64,000 nt of DNA. Source: Sandaracinus sp964481145 (lineage in GTDB: Bacteria > Myxococcota_A > Polyangia > Polyangiales > Sandaracinaceae). The notes beneath the pieces were generated by a model, which saw only the letters and a program-made list of their open reading frames with translations, did not search any database and was not told the origin of the DNA. The position numbers and the translations under genes are program-made. Positions 15,724 to 25,262 of the stretch are shown here, one piece after another (positions within the stretch are counted from its first letter, which is position 1; each line of letters starts with the position of its first letter). The DNA lies in the NCBI GenBank assembly GCA_964481145.1, contig CAYZTA010000016.1, positions 34,003 through 98,002 on the forward strand, read 5' to 3'.

Positions 15724-17946
15724 TTAGCTCCGATTGGATCGCTCGAGCTCGTCCAAGAACGCCGCTGCCCATAGCTCGGGGGTGTTGTGACGGACGCTCG
15801 TCAGCATCGGCTCATGACGCGCGATCCGCTCGGCCAACGGCATCGCGAGAGCGCGGCAGAGATCACGAGCCATCCCATCATGGTCATGAGGGTTGGTCAG
15901 GATGGCGCCTTCGAGCTCGTCCGCCGCACCCGCAAAACTCGAAAGGAGCAGCACGCCGGGATCGGCTGCGTCCTGCGCCGCGATGTACTCTTTCGAGACG
16001 AGGTTCATCCCATCACGCAGCGGCGTCACGAAGCCCACGTGCGCCGTTCGATAGAGACGCGCGAGCGGAGAGCGGCCGTACGATCGATACACGTAGCGGA
16101 CTGGCACCCAATGCGCTTCACCATGCTCGCCATTGATCCGTCCGACGAGCGTCTCGATCGTGCGACGCTGCTCCGCATATTCCGGCACGTCCGCGCGCGA
16201 AGGCACCGCGACTTGAACGAACACGACCTGCCCCCGCCATTCCGGATAAAGCTCCAAAAACCTCCCGAACGCCAAGAGCCGCTCGACGATCCCTTTGGTG
16301 TAATCGAGTCGATCGACCCCGAGCACGAGCTTCATCCCGCGGAGCGCGTCCTGCAACGCAGCGATTTCGTTTTCACTGCCGTCATCATCGGGATCTTCGA
16401 ACGGCGCGGCGTCGATCCCGAGCGGGAACGCCCCCACTCGAACCTCGCGCCCGCGCCATCGCACCCCGCGCTCCACCGGACTCGCGGTGAGGAGCTCCTC
16501 GGCGCAGCGCATGAAATTCGAAGCGTATCGTCGCGTATGAAAGCCAACCAAGTCGTACTCGAGCATGCCCGCCAGGAGCTCACGCGCCCATGGGATGGTC
16601 TCGAACAAATCCAGAGGCGGAAACGGAATGTGCGTGAAATGTCCGATGGGCCCCGTGTGCCCGAGACGGCGAAGCGCCGCACCCACGAGGAGCAAATGAT
16701 AGTCGTGTGCCCATACGATGCCGTTGCGCGCAACGAGCTTCGCGGCCTGCTCGGCGAACACATCGTTGACTTCGACGTAGGCCTTGAACTCCGTCTCGTC
16801 ATAGCGAGCTCGCCCCGGACATCCATGGAAAAGAGGCCAAAGACTGCGGTTCGCGAAGCCGTTGTAGAAGCGCGAATGCCACTCGGGACGAAAATCGAAC
16901 GAAGCGCGCACCGGCCTCGACGAGTCATCGATCGCGAGATCGAGAGAGTCCGCATGTCGCCCACCACTCCATCCAAGCCACATGCCTCCACGCGATTCGA
17001 GCGCTGGACCGAGTCCGGACACGAGACCTCCCACGTTGCGCGCCCGTTCGCTCTCACCAGCGGCTCCAGAAGGTGCATCGGGAAGTCGATTCGAGATCAC
17101 CAGGAACGGCACGCCATCGGTGCGTTGGCTCCTGGTCAGCGGCCGCGGAAACGCGAATTCCCCGCTTGGCTCCTCAGCGGCTCGCGAGTGCAGCAAGGTT
17201 CGTAAGAACAGTCGAACGCTCGTCGTATCGTCGAGGCGCGCCTTCGCGCGCGGGGGCCGCTTCGCATCTCCCACCAACACGGCGATGTCATCGGGTCCGA
17301 GCGCGGCGAAGGTGTCTTCATCCGTTCGATCATCACCGAGCGCCACGAAGCACGTGCCGCTCGGACATCGCGCGCGCAACCATTCGACGGCGGTCCCCTT
17401 GTGTCCTCCGCGATGACGCACTTCGAGAACTTGCGCGCCCTCCATCAACTCGTATTCGGGGTGTTCGCGTGTCCAAGTTTCGATCGCATCCGACGCTTCG
17501 ACCACGAGCGCTTCTCGTCGCGCACTTGGCACGCGGCGATAGTGAAGCGTCACCGACCAGCTCTTTCGTTCGACGAGCGCGCCCGCATTGGCGCGCGCCA
17601 GACCACGCAGCGTCCGTTCGATCGGTGTGGGATCGGCGCCGTGCAAAGCCAGCTGTGTCCACCCTCTCCCATCGCGTCGCCACGAGCCATGCTCCGCGAC
17701 GAGCAAAAGATCCGGAATGCCTCCGAGCATCCGCTCGATCTCGTCACGCTTGCGACCGCTCACGATCGCCACACTGATGCCAGGATGGTGAGCGAGCGCC
17801 TCGAGCAACTCCCTCGTGGGATCATCCACGCGCGCTTCAGCGGGCACATCGACGAACGGAATCAGCGTGCCATCGAAATCGAGGATGAGCGCGATCGATG
17901 GCGCCTTGACGATTCTTTCGAGAAGTTCAGAGCCTCTCACATCCAT
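15724..17946 (-). CDS. bifunctional trehalose-6-phosphate phosphatase/synthase, phosphatase first
   Basis: 740 residues from the second ATG (17946), which has AGGAG at good spacing; the ATG at 17952 is too close to that site. The N-terminal ~250 residues are an OtsB-type HAD phosphatase: DFDGT near the start, VAIVSGR, RHRGGHKGTAVEWL, and GDDRTDEDTFAAL. From about residue 285 it is a GT20 synthase (OtsA): FLVISNRLP, NVGGLVSGL, WAHDYHLLLVGAALR, HIPFPP, GVDRLDYTKGI, TPLRDGMNLVSKEY. Together they make trehalose from UDP-glucose and glucose-6-phosphate, for osmotic or desiccation protection. Known fusions usually run synthase then phosphatase; here the order is reversed. Confidence 0.92.
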   Translation of the reverse strand: MDVRGSELLERIVKAPSIALILDFDGTLIPFVDVPAEARVDDPTRELLEALAHHPGISVAIVSGRKRDEIERMLGGIPDLLLVAEHGSWRRDGRGWTQLALHGADPTPIERTLRGLARANAGALVERKSWSVTLHYRRVPSARREALVVEASDAIETWTREHPEYELMEGAQVLEVRHRGGHKGTAVEWLRARCPSGTCFVALGDDRTDEDTFAALGPDDIAVLVGDAKRPPRAKARLDDTTSVRLFLRTLLHSRAAEEPSGEFAFPRPLTRSQRTDGVPFLVISNRLPDAPSGAAGESERARNVGGLVSGLGPALESRGGMWLGWSGGRHADSLDLAIDDSSRPVRASFDFRPEWHSRFYNGFANRSLWPLFHGCPGRARYDETEFKAYVEVNDVFAEQAAKLVARNGIVWAHDYHLLLVGAALRRLGHTGPIGHFTHIPFPPLDLFETIPWARELLAGMLEYDLVGFHTRRYASNFMRCAEELLTASPVERGVRWRGREVRVGAFPLGIDAAPFEDPDDDGSENEIAALQDALRGMKLVLGVDRLDYTKGIVERLLAFGRFLELYPEWRGQVVFVQVAVPSRADVPEYAEQRRTIETLVGRINGEHGEAHWVPVRYVYRSYGRSPLARLYRTAHVGFVTPLRDGMNLVSKEYIAAQDAADPGVLLLSSFAGAADELEGAILTNPHDHDGMARDLCRALAMPLAERIARHEPMLTSVRHNTPELWAAAFLDELERSNRS

Positions 17947-18068
17947 GAGCATCTCCTACGACGCATGTCGGGAAAGGTGGCGCACACGCTGCACGGGAGA
18001 TCTCACTCTGGGCGACCTCACGATCCAGCGCACACAATGATGATTGCCCTTAGCACGACGCAAAGCCC

Positions 18069-18947
18069 GTGACAGAATCACCGTCTCGGGGCGTCCGTCG
18101 GCCACTCATGCACGATTGTGAAAAAGCTGTTCTCATCGCCGGAGCAGGACACTCCGGTTCCACACTCCTGGGCCTCGTTCTCGGCGCCTCTTCGGCTGTC
18201 TTTTATGCTGGTGAGGCGCGAAAGAGCACGTTCATCGGAGATGAAAAAAAGCCGGAAAAGAAGCGCGTCTGCAAACTTTGTGGGCCATCGTGTCCCATCT
18301 GGGGCGGCTTCCGATTGGCGCCCGGAGTGCATCTCTATGACGAGCTGACACGACGAACCGGGCGTCGGATCATCGTGGATTCGACCAAAAGTCGCGAGTG
18401 GATCGAGCCACAGATCGCATCTCTGAAACGCCAAGGCACCCCCATGGCCATGGTGCTCTTGACGCGGGACGGGCGTGCCGTCGTCAACTCGAGGTTGCGA
18501 AAATATCCATCGATCTCGGCGCGCGAACATGCAGCCCGATGGCTCGAACAAATTCGAGCAGCAGAGGAACTCGCCCAACGATTTCCTGGCCATGTGACGA
18601 GGCTCCGTTATGAAGAGCTCGCATCGAACCCCGAATCGTCGATCCGCCGTGTTGCAGAAGAGCTCGGGATCGCATTCGAGCAAGCCATGCTCGAGCCTTG
18701 GACCACTGAACAGCATCCGCTGGGTGGCAACAACGGGACACAATTCCTTTTTGCTCGAGAGCGAAAGAAGGAGGGCTCCATCATCGAGCTGACGGACAAA
18801 ACCCGCGCTCACTATGGTGATCATCCTCGCGGATTCGTTCTCGATCTGAGATGGAGATCGGAGATGAGCCCACAGGCGCTCGCCGATTTCGAGGCCGAAG
18901 TCGGCTCCGGCAATCACACCTACGCATGGAACGAGGAGACGCGGTGA
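18069..18947 (+). CDS. sulfotransferase family protein
   Basis: 292 residues from GTG 18069 (ATG 18108 is an alternative; neither has a clear ribosome-binding site). The PAPS 5'-phosphosulfate loop is GAGHSGSTLLG near the N-terminus, and the 3'-phosphate motif is LLTRDGRAVVNS in the middle, as in Sulfotransfer_1/3 proteins. A cysteine pair region CKLCGPSCPIW follows the loop. No membrane segment is seen. It is first in a tightly packed cassette: the next gene starts in its stop codon (GTGA). The acceptor is unknown; glycan, lipid or peptide are all possible. Confidence 0.82.
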   Translation: MTESPSRGVRRPLMHDCEKAVLIAGAGHSGSTLLGLVLGASSAVFYAGEARKSTFIGDEKKPEKKRVCKLCGPSCPIWGGFRLAPGVHLYDELTRRTGRRIIVDSTKSREWIEPQIASLKRQGTPMAMVLLTRDGRAVVNSRLRKYPSISAREHAARWLEQIRAAEELAQRFPGHVTRLRYEELASNPESSIRRVAEELGIAFEQAMLEPWTTEQHPLGGNNGTQFLFARERKKEGSIIELTDKTRAHYGDHPRGFVLDLRWRSEMSPQALADFEAEVGSGNHTYAWNEETR

Positions 18948-20428
18948 GAGGTGGTATTCACGAAGGTCAGCTCGAGACGCTACCCGGCAATTTCGCACCC
19001 GCCAATGCGCGTCCCATCGAGCTCGTCTTCCGCACGATTGGAGAACGAACGAGCGATTTGGCGCTGGAGCTCGCGATCCAAAACGTCCAGCCGACACGGG
19101 TTCATATTCTTCGAGACGTGAGGCCCTTCGCGCTCGCGGTGCGCCGCATGCTCGAGATCGAGCATCAGTGCGACCACGTCGTCCACATGGATGCCGACTG
19201 CCTCATCCTCGAAAACATGCGTCCCTTTCTCGACGCCAATCGCGAGCCCTATGTCGACTGTTACGTTCGTGATCGTTTTCGCGGCCGCATTCACTGCGGA
19301 GTGCACATCACACGCATCGATGTGATCCGCAAGATGCGTGATATTCCCGAACCGGACGGAGATCTCGCATACGTTCTGCGGCCCGAATCACGCTTGCGAA
19401 ATTTGGCGCTCGCCGAGCTCTCGTTCGAAAAGCAGCTCAAGACGTTCCACATCCTCCATGATCATTTTCAACATTTCGCGGACATCTTCGCCAAATACGC
19501 GCTGCGTGAGCTGCGCAGTCGCACCGAGTTTCAAAAACGAAGGCTCCAAGCATCCATGGCCGGCTGGGGTTCCGGAATCGACTTCGATGTCGCTCGGCGT
19601 GCGGTCGAACATGCGGCGAACACCGTCCCACTCGATGCGAAGGCCAAACACGTCGAGCTCTACATCCGCAATCTCCCTTATATTGCGGACGTCGAACTTC
19701 GAAAGATGGGCCTGACACAACCCGGACGAGCCTCGATAGAGGACGTCCGAAAAGCAGTCGAAAGTGATCCTGAACGGCTCGGACCCATGGCAAAAAAATC
19801 AAAAGTCTTTGGACTCGGATTGTCACGCACGGGCACACGCTCACTCACCGCAGCCTTGCACGTGCTTGGCTACGACACCGTGCATTATCCGATCGATCGC
19901 CAAACCTTGGACACACTCGTCCGTGGCGATGCACGATTTCCGCTCCTCGCCCATTACGACGGGATCACGGACATCACGGTCTCGCCCTATTACGAAGAAC
20001 TCGATCGCACATATCCCGACTCCAAATTCATATTGACGATTCGGGACGATGAGAGCTGGCTCAAGTCTTGCCAAAATCATTGGACGAGCCGCTCGGCGTT
20101 CGAGCCTCCCCCAAGCGATGCGCTCGCTGAAGATCACCGGGTCCACATGGAAATCCGCCGATTTCTACGGGCAGCGGTGTATGCGAGTTATGAATTCAGT
20201 CCGGAGCGCTTCTTGCGCGCGCACCATCGGCACATCGCGAATGTAAAGCGATACTTCGAAGGGCGAGCTCACGATCTTCTCGTTCTCGATATCACCCGCG
20301 GCGATGGTTACGAGAAACTTGCGCCCTTTCTAGGCGTACCCATTCCCGAGCAGCCCTTTCCGCACAAAGGCAAACGCCTGACCGAACGTTTGGCTGAACA
20401 GCACGCAAATCTCGAAGTCGACGATTGA
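18944..20428 (+). CDS. fusion of a glycosyltransferase-like domain and a sulfotransferase domain
   Basis: 494 residues from a GTG overlapping the previous stop. Residues ~25-240 look like a GT-A type glycosyltransferase: VHILRDVRPFALAVRRM, then the metal-binding DxD as HMDADCLILEN (D83, D85), and CGVHITRIDVI. From residue 282 (MAKKSKVFGLGLSRTGTRSL) a second domain starts with a PAPS-type loop GLSRTGTRSL (290-300) and continues SKFILTIRDDESWLKS, the layout of the Sulfotransfer_4 group. The domains are joined in one uninterrupted frame. I infer that it sugars and sulfates the same acceptor, working with the preceding sulfotransferase and the following ABC exporter. Confidence 0.75.
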   Translation: MRGGIHEGQLETLPGNFAPANARPIELVFRTIGERTSDLALELAIQNVQPTRVHILRDVRPFALAVRRMLEIEHQCDHVVHMDADCLILENMRPFLDANREPYVDCYVRDRFRGRIHCGVHITRIDVIRKMRDIPEPDGDLAYVLRPESRLRNLALAELSFEKQLKTFHILHDHFQHFADIFAKYALRELRSRTEFQKRRLQASMAGWGSGIDFDVARRAVEHAANTVPLDAKAKHVELYIRNLPYIADVELRKMGLTQPGRASIEDVRKAVESDPERLGPMAKKSKVFGLGLSRTGTRSLTAALHVLGYDTVHYPIDRQTLDTLVRGDARFPLLAHYDGITDITVSPYYEELDRTYPDSKFILTIRDDESWLKSCQNHWTSRSAFEPPPSDALAEDHRVHMEIRRFLRAAVYASYEFSPERFLRAHHRHIANVKRYFEGRAHDLLVLDITRGDGYEKLAPFLGVPIPEQPFPHKGKRLTERLAEQHANLEVDD

Positions 20429-20441
20429 TTTTTGGGTAGGA

Positions 20442-22349
20442 ATGACGCGCGAAAACGGCGAAATTGGACGTGTCGCCGCGAGCTACTGGGTGCTCACGAC
20501 AGCATTTCGAACAGCCAAGCAGCTCACGATCACGATTGCGTTCTGCAACATTGCGCTCGGTATCCTCCCTGCGGCGGCGGCGTATGTTGGCAAGTGGATC
20601 GTCGACACCGTGCTCATCGCGTTGTCACATTCCGACGGTTGGGGGCTCTTCAAACGCGACCTGTGGTCTTTGATCGCCATCGAAGGGGCGCTCGTTTCGT
20701 GCATGGTCTTCGCACAGCGGATCCACACGGCGGCGCAAACGATTCTGAAGACTCGACTCGCGAATCGAGTGACCGAGCTCATTCTCGACAAGGCGAGCTC
20801 TCTCGAGCTGCGTCAGTTCGAAGATCCTGAGATTCACGATCGGCTCATGCGAGCCCGTCGCGATGCCGCGACGCGTCCTTACAATCTCGTGATCGGCTCA
20901 TTCATCACGGCAAGAAACCTCATGGCGCTGGCCTCCTGCGTCGTCGTGCTCCTGGAGCTTTCGTATTGGGCCGTCCTCATCGTGCTCTTGGCTGGCTTGC
21001 CCGCGTTCATCGCTGAGCTTCGATTTTCTCAACAAATCTTCGATCACCAACGCATTCGCTCACCCGAACAGCGGGAACAGGCGTATCTCGAGCAATTGCT
21101 CTCTCGTGAAGACTTCGCAAAAGAAGTCAAACTCTACGAGCTTGGCGCGCCGCTCCTCGAGCGCTTTCGCGCCATCAGTCGCCACATCGCCGCAGAAGAG
21201 CGTGCCCTCGCCATTCGTCGCAATGCGTGGGGAGCCGTGTTTACGGTTGTTGGTACGGCCGCTTTTTATCTCGCGTATGCATGGATCGTTCATCGCACGG
21301 TGAATGAACATCTGACGCTCGGGCAAATGACGATGTACCTCGTCATCTTCAGGCAAGCGCAGCAAGGGGTGACGAGCGGACTCGCGAGCGTGGGCCTCAT
21401 GCTCGACGATCATCTCTATCTCCAAGACCTACGAGGGTTCTTGTCGCTGGAAGTCACCCCGACTTCCGGCACCGTCACACAAGGGACCGATCCCGCGGCG
21501 GGTCTCGTCGTCGAGCATCTCTCCTTCACGTATCCGGGCGCGAACAGTCCGGCCCTGGAGGACATCAGCTTCACACTGAAGCCTTCGGAAATGGTGGCGT
21601 TGGTGGGTCAGAACGGTTCGGGGAAAACCACTCTCCTCAAGTTGATGACACGTCTCTACGAACCCACCTCGGGGCGGATTCTCCTCGATGGGGTCGACAT
21701 TCGCGAATGGGAACTCAACGCATTGAGGCGACGGTATGCGCTCGTTTTCCAGGATTTCGTGCGTTTCAAAATGAGCGCTGGTGAGAATATCGGGGCAGGT
21801 GATACCCGACATTGGATGGATACGAACCGGTGGGAAGAAGCGGCTCGACGAGGGTTGGCCCACGATTTCATCACCCTCCTGAAGGCCGGATATCGAACTC
21901 CCCTCGGAAAATGGTTTCGTGGTGGTCAGGAGCTCAGTGGCGGGCAATGGCAGCGAATCGCACTGTCGCGCGCGTTCATGCGAGGAGACGAATCCATTCT
22001 CGTCTTGGACGAACCCACTTCCGCGCTCGACCCCGAAGCAGAAATCAAAATCTTCGAGCATGTCCATGAGACACGAGCCGATCGAATGGTGTTGCTCATT
22101 TCACACCGCTTCGGCTCCGTTCGTATGGCCGATCGGATCATCGTGCTCGATCAAGGAACACTCGTCGAAGAAGGCAGCCACCAGAGCCTGATGGAACAGG
22201 ATGGGCTCTATGCGCGACTCTTCAAACTGCAGGCCGCAGGCCTCCTCGGACCGCGCTCGAGCCGGCCCGTATCGATGGAGAGCAATCTGGATGAAGAGCG
22301 ATCACAGCTCCAATTGCATTCCCATCTCGACGACCCGATCGGGAGGTAG
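20442..22349 (+). CDS. ABC transporter, fused permease-ATPase (exporter)
   Basis: 635 residues. The N-terminal ~320 residues contain about six membrane helices, and the C-terminal part is the nucleotide-binding domain: Walker A GQNGSGKT (about 389-396), ABC signature LSGGQWQR (about 497), Walker B ILVLDEPTSALDP, and H-loop LISHRF. This half-transporter layout is that of exporters such as MsbA or lantibiotic/peptide exporters, acting as a homodimer. No C39 peptidase domain is present. It lies 13 bases after the sulfotransferase fusion, so it probably exports that pathway's product. Its 3' end overlaps the convergent kup gene by 48 bases. Confidence 0.88.
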   Translation: MTRENGEIGRVAASYWVLTTAFRTAKQLTITIAFCNIALGILPAAAAYVGKWIVDTVLIALSHSDGWGLFKRDLWSLIAIEGALVSCMVFAQRIHTAAQTILKTRLANRVTELILDKASSLELRQFEDPEIHDRLMRARRDAATRPYNLVIGSFITARNLMALASCVVVLLELSYWAVLIVLLAGLPAFIAELRFSQQIFDHQRIRSPEQREQAYLEQLLSREDFAKEVKLYELGAPLLERFRAISRHIAAEERALAIRRNAWGAVFTVVGTAAFYLAYAWIVHRTVNEHLTLGQMTMYLVIFRQAQQGVTSGLASVGLMLDDHLYLQDLRGFLSLEVTPTSGTVTQGTDPAAGLVVEHLSFTYPGANSPALEDISFTLKPSEMVALVGQNGSGKTTLLKLMTRLYEPTSGRILLDGVDIREWELNALRRRYALVFQDFVRFKMSAGENIGAGDTRHWMDTNRWEEAARRGLAHDFITLLKAGYRTPLGKWFRGGQELSGGQWQRIALSRAFMRGDESILVLDEPTSALDPEAEIKIFEHVHETRADRMVLLISHRFGSVRMADRIIVLDQGTLVEEGSHQSLMEQDGLYARLFKLQAAGLLGPRSSRPVSMESNLDEERSQLQLHSHLDDPIGR

Positions 22350-24191
22350 CTTGAAGAAATCAGTCGCAGGGCGCGCGTTGCGCGACAAAAATGCGAATAG
22401 CACCTTGCGCCAATAAGCGATTCCTGGATTTCGTGTGATCACGAGCTTTTCTCGGCCGAGATAAAAGCTCGTGTCTTCGGGCTTCGTACGGAGCCCCGCC
22501 TCATTGCAAGCCCTTAGAATATCCGTGACCCGAGGGGATTGCATGAATCCATAGTGGGCCATCACTTCGAAGAACCCTTCTCGCAATCGCGTGACCTTCA
22601 CCCGCTGCGCCCTCGGAACAGTCGGAACATCATCGGTCACGATGCTGAGCAAGACGACCTGTTTGTGAAGCACCTTGTTGTGCTTGAAATGATGGAGCAG
22701 CACGGGCGGCGTGCCGGCCAACGTCGATGTCATGAAAACCGCTGTTCCAGGAACTCGGTGAGGCTCCTTGGCGTCGACCTCCTCCAAAAACTCTTTGAGC
22801 GGACGTGAGCGCTCCTGAAGAAACTTTCCAACGCGATCACGCCCCAACTTCCACGTCGCCATCATTGCAAGCATCGCAGTCGCAACAGCGAGCGGAAACC
22901 ATCCGCCGTGCGGGAGCTTGTCCAAATTCGCGATGAGGAACGGGATATCGATCGAAAGCATGAACACACACAACACAGCCGCTCGTCCGACGCCCCACCA
23001 ACTTCGTGCGATGCTGAAAAACAGCACGCTCGTGATGGTCATCGTACCCGTGACCGCCATGCCGTAGGCTGCCGCAAGGTTCGAGCTGCTTTGGAAGACG
23101 AGCACGAGCGCAATGCATGCCACCATGAGCAATCGATTCATCTCCGGAACATAGATCTGCCCTTCCGTCTCGCTCGATGTGTGTCTGACTTCGAGTCTCG
23201 GCAGATACCCAAGCTGAATGGCCTGGCGTGTCACTGAAAACGTCCCTGAAATCAGGGCCTGTGACGCGATGACCGTGGCGGCCGTCGAGAGGAGCACCAT
23301 GGGAATCCGGAGAGATCCGTCCACCAAGGAATAGAATGAATCAGCGGCGCGCTCCGGATGATCGAGAAGCATGGCCCCCTGGCCAAGATAGTTCAGGACG
23401 AGGCCTGGCATGACGATCGCAAACCAGGCATTTCGAATGGGAATTCGACCGAAATGGCCGAGATCTGCATAGAGGGCTTCACCCCCGGTGACGCACAACA
23501 CGACACTGCCGAGGATCCAAAATCCATCGAAGCCGTGATGGGCGAAATATAGCACCGCGTGGTGGGGAGAGAGCGCGGTCAATACCAGTGGATTTTGGGC
23601 GATCCAATACACTCCTAGGATGCCTAAGGTGGCGAACCAAATCACCATGACGGGGCCGAACACAGCCCCTACCTTCTCGGTGCCTCGCTTCTGGAGCAGG
23701 AACAAGACGACCAAGATCATGAGCGCCACCGGCAAGACGAAGCGCTGCATTTCCGGCGCAATACCACCTGCCCCTTCGACCGCGCTGAGGACAGAAATGG
23801 CAGGCGTCAGCATTCCATCGCTCCAAAGGAGCGCTGTTGCGAAGAGTGACGCCAGCACAACGGCTGGAGACCTCAACCCGCGATACAAAGACGCCAGAGC
23901 CAAGAGCGCAAGCGGTCCGCCTTCTCCGTGATTGTCCGCTCGCGTGATGAAACCGAGATACTTGACGACAATCACGAGGGTGAGAGACCAGACGAACAGC
24001 GAGAGTACTCCGAGCACATTGGCTTCGATCGGAGTCACGGCATGTGGACCATGGAAACACTCCCGAACCGCATACAGGGGCGATGTGCCGATATCGCCGT
24101 AAACGACACCCAACGCTCCTATCGTGAGCGCCAGGCGGCCGCTTTTTGCCTCTCCCGTTTTGGACATTGCGGGCGCTCTAGCCCTGCTCAT
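22302..24191 (-). CDS. kup: KUP-family potassium uptake protein
   Basis: 629 residues, matching the family length. Inner-membrane K+/H+ symporter with about 12 helices. The N-terminus carries the conserved GVVYGDIGTSPLYAVREC, then KYLGFITRADNHGEGGPLAL, SDGMLTPAISVLSAVEG and VTGGEALYADLGHFGRIPIRNAW, all KUP hallmarks. The C-terminal ~150 residues form the usual cytoplasmic tail. A second ATG eight codons in is an equally good start. It converges on the ABC exporter gene with overlapping 3' ends, and sits downstream of a terminator-bounded DNA-binding gene. Confidence 0.96.
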   Translation of the reverse strand: MSRARAPAMSKTGEAKSGRLALTIGALGVVYGDIGTSPLYAVRECFHGPHAVTPIEANVLGVLSLFVWSLTLVIVVKYLGFITRADNHGEGGPLALLALASLYRGLRSPAVVLASLFATALLWSDGMLTPAISVLSAVEGAGGIAPEMQRFVLPVALMILVVLFLLQKRGTEKVGAVFGPVMVIWFATLGILGVYWIAQNPLVLTALSPHHAVLYFAHHGFDGFWILGSVVLCVTGGEALYADLGHFGRIPIRNAWFAIVMPGLVLNYLGQGAMLLDHPERAADSFYSLVDGSLRIPMVLLSTAATVIASQALISGTFSVTRQAIQLGYLPRLEVRHTSSETEGQIYVPEMNRLLMVACIALVLVFQSSSNLAAAYGMAVTGTMTITSVLFFSIARSWWGVGRAAVLCVFMLSIDIPFLIANLDKLPHGGWFPLAVATAMLAMMATWKLGRDRVGKFLQERSRPLKEFLEEVDAKEPHRVPGTAVFMTSTLAGTPPVLLHHFKHNKVLHKQVVLLSIVTDDVPTVPRAQRVKVTRLREGFFEVMAHYGFMQSPRVTDILRACNEAGLRTKPEDTSFYLGREKLVITRNPGIAYWRKVLFAFLSRNARPATDFFKLPPDRVVEMGMQLEL

Positions 24192-24261
24192 TCATCGGCG
24201 CAAGATCCGGCCCCTTCGCTCCCACCACGAACTCCGGGAATGGCGACTTGCGTTGCACCAC

Positions 24262-24305
24262 AAAATCGAACGAGGGCTGACATCGAGCCAGCCCTCGTTC
24301 GGATC
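24262..24305 (-). terminator. Rho-independent terminator of the AT-hook gene
   Basis: Perfect 13-bp stem (CGAACGAGGGCTG at 24267-24279 with CAGCCCTCGTTCG at 24289-24301) and a nine-base loop. On the minus strand it is followed by ATTTTG. It separates the DNA-binding gene from kup. Confidence 0.75.
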
Positions 24306-24330
24306 GAATCTACGTCTTCGAAGTCGCTTT

Positions 24331-24855
24331 TCAGCGCTTCTTCGCCTTTCGGCGCACGACAGCACCCGGGATTCTTCCACTGCGCTTCGCGCTGTCCTCG
24401 ATTGCAGAAGCGCTGCCGCCACCACCGATGAAATACTTCGTCGCTCGCTTCGCGCCCTCGGTACGAATCGCACCGCGCTCGATGAGCTTCTTCATCGGGC
24501 GGCTGAGCTCGCCCGTGTCGTATCCAATCGCCTTTCCAATCGCCTCGATCCCCTGTCCAGGATTGGATCGTACGTGATTTTCGAGGGTATTTTCGAGCTG
24601 CGCCAGCTCCTCTTGGGTCCGCTTCTCACCACGACGACGCGAGCGGCCTCGAGTCGCTTTCGGTGCCGACGGTGCGGCTCCTGTCCCAAGGATGGAGGGG
24701 CGGGGCCCCGGAGGACGGCCAGGACCACGACGAACGGGTGCGCCGTTGGTCGTGAGTGCATCTGACACAGCCTGCAACGCCTGCTTTCGCAGTAGCTCAT
24801 TCAGCTCGCCAATGAAGCGCTGGATTCGGGATTCAATCTCGTGGGTCAGGTTCAT
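24331..24855 (-). CDS. AT-hook / winged-helix DNA-binding protein
   Basis: 174 residues. The N-terminal ~35 residues form a helical, possibly coiled-coil segment. Next comes RRGPGRPPGPRP (43-53), a GRP-core AT-hook-like motif, in a basic Pro/Arg linker. The C-terminal ~75 residues look like a winged helix: IEAIGKAIGYDTGELSRPMKKLIERGAIRTEGAKRATKYFI. The tail is strongly basic. This suggests a small nucleoid-associated or regulatory protein binding AT-rich DNA. It is a single gene with a 407-base upstream gap and its own terminator. Confidence 0.75.
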   Translation of the reverse strand: MNLTHEIESRIQRFIGELNELLRKQALQAVSDALTTNGAPVRRGPGRPPGPRPSILGTGAAPSAPKATRGRSRRRGEKRTQEELAQLENTLENHVRSNPGQGIEAIGKAIGYDTGELSRPMKKLIERGAIRTEGAKRATKYFIGGGGSASAIEDSAKRSGRIPGAVVRRKAKKR

Positions 24856-25262
24856 TTCCGCTCCGTGGTCTGTCCGACCGCGTCACGCTCGGACTATCGA
24901 TATCGCGAATTGCGACGTAAACCCCAGTATTCCAAACGAGCCTGATTGTCAACGCAGGAACCAAGGAATTCGAAGTCGACAAACTCCACCCTTCGGACTC
25001 TCGACTCCAATCGATTCGTCTGCTCAGCTGGAGAGCAGTTGAACAGATCAACGCAAAACCGCCTCGTTTTTATCGATATCGAGGTGTCGTCGACCCGAGT
25101 CGAGCCGGCGAAACGACTCGGGCATTCGCATCAATCACCGATGAACACAAGTGCCCTAGGGCCCTTAACCGCAATGCCAATCACTTTAGCGGCTTCGATC
25201 TTGGCATAGGGAGGACTGGAAGCGGATCCTCCTCACGAGCGCCCAGTGATCGGCATTTGCGC
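24856..25262. other. 407-base intergenic region with a stem-loop
   Basis: No supported gene. It is the least GC-rich stretch nearby and holds the promoter side of the AT-hook gene. A perfect 9-bp stem CCCGAGTCG/CGACTCGGG lies at 25094-25102 and 25114-25122, and a GCCCTAGGGC palindrome lies near 25152; neither has a T-run. Confidence 0.5.
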
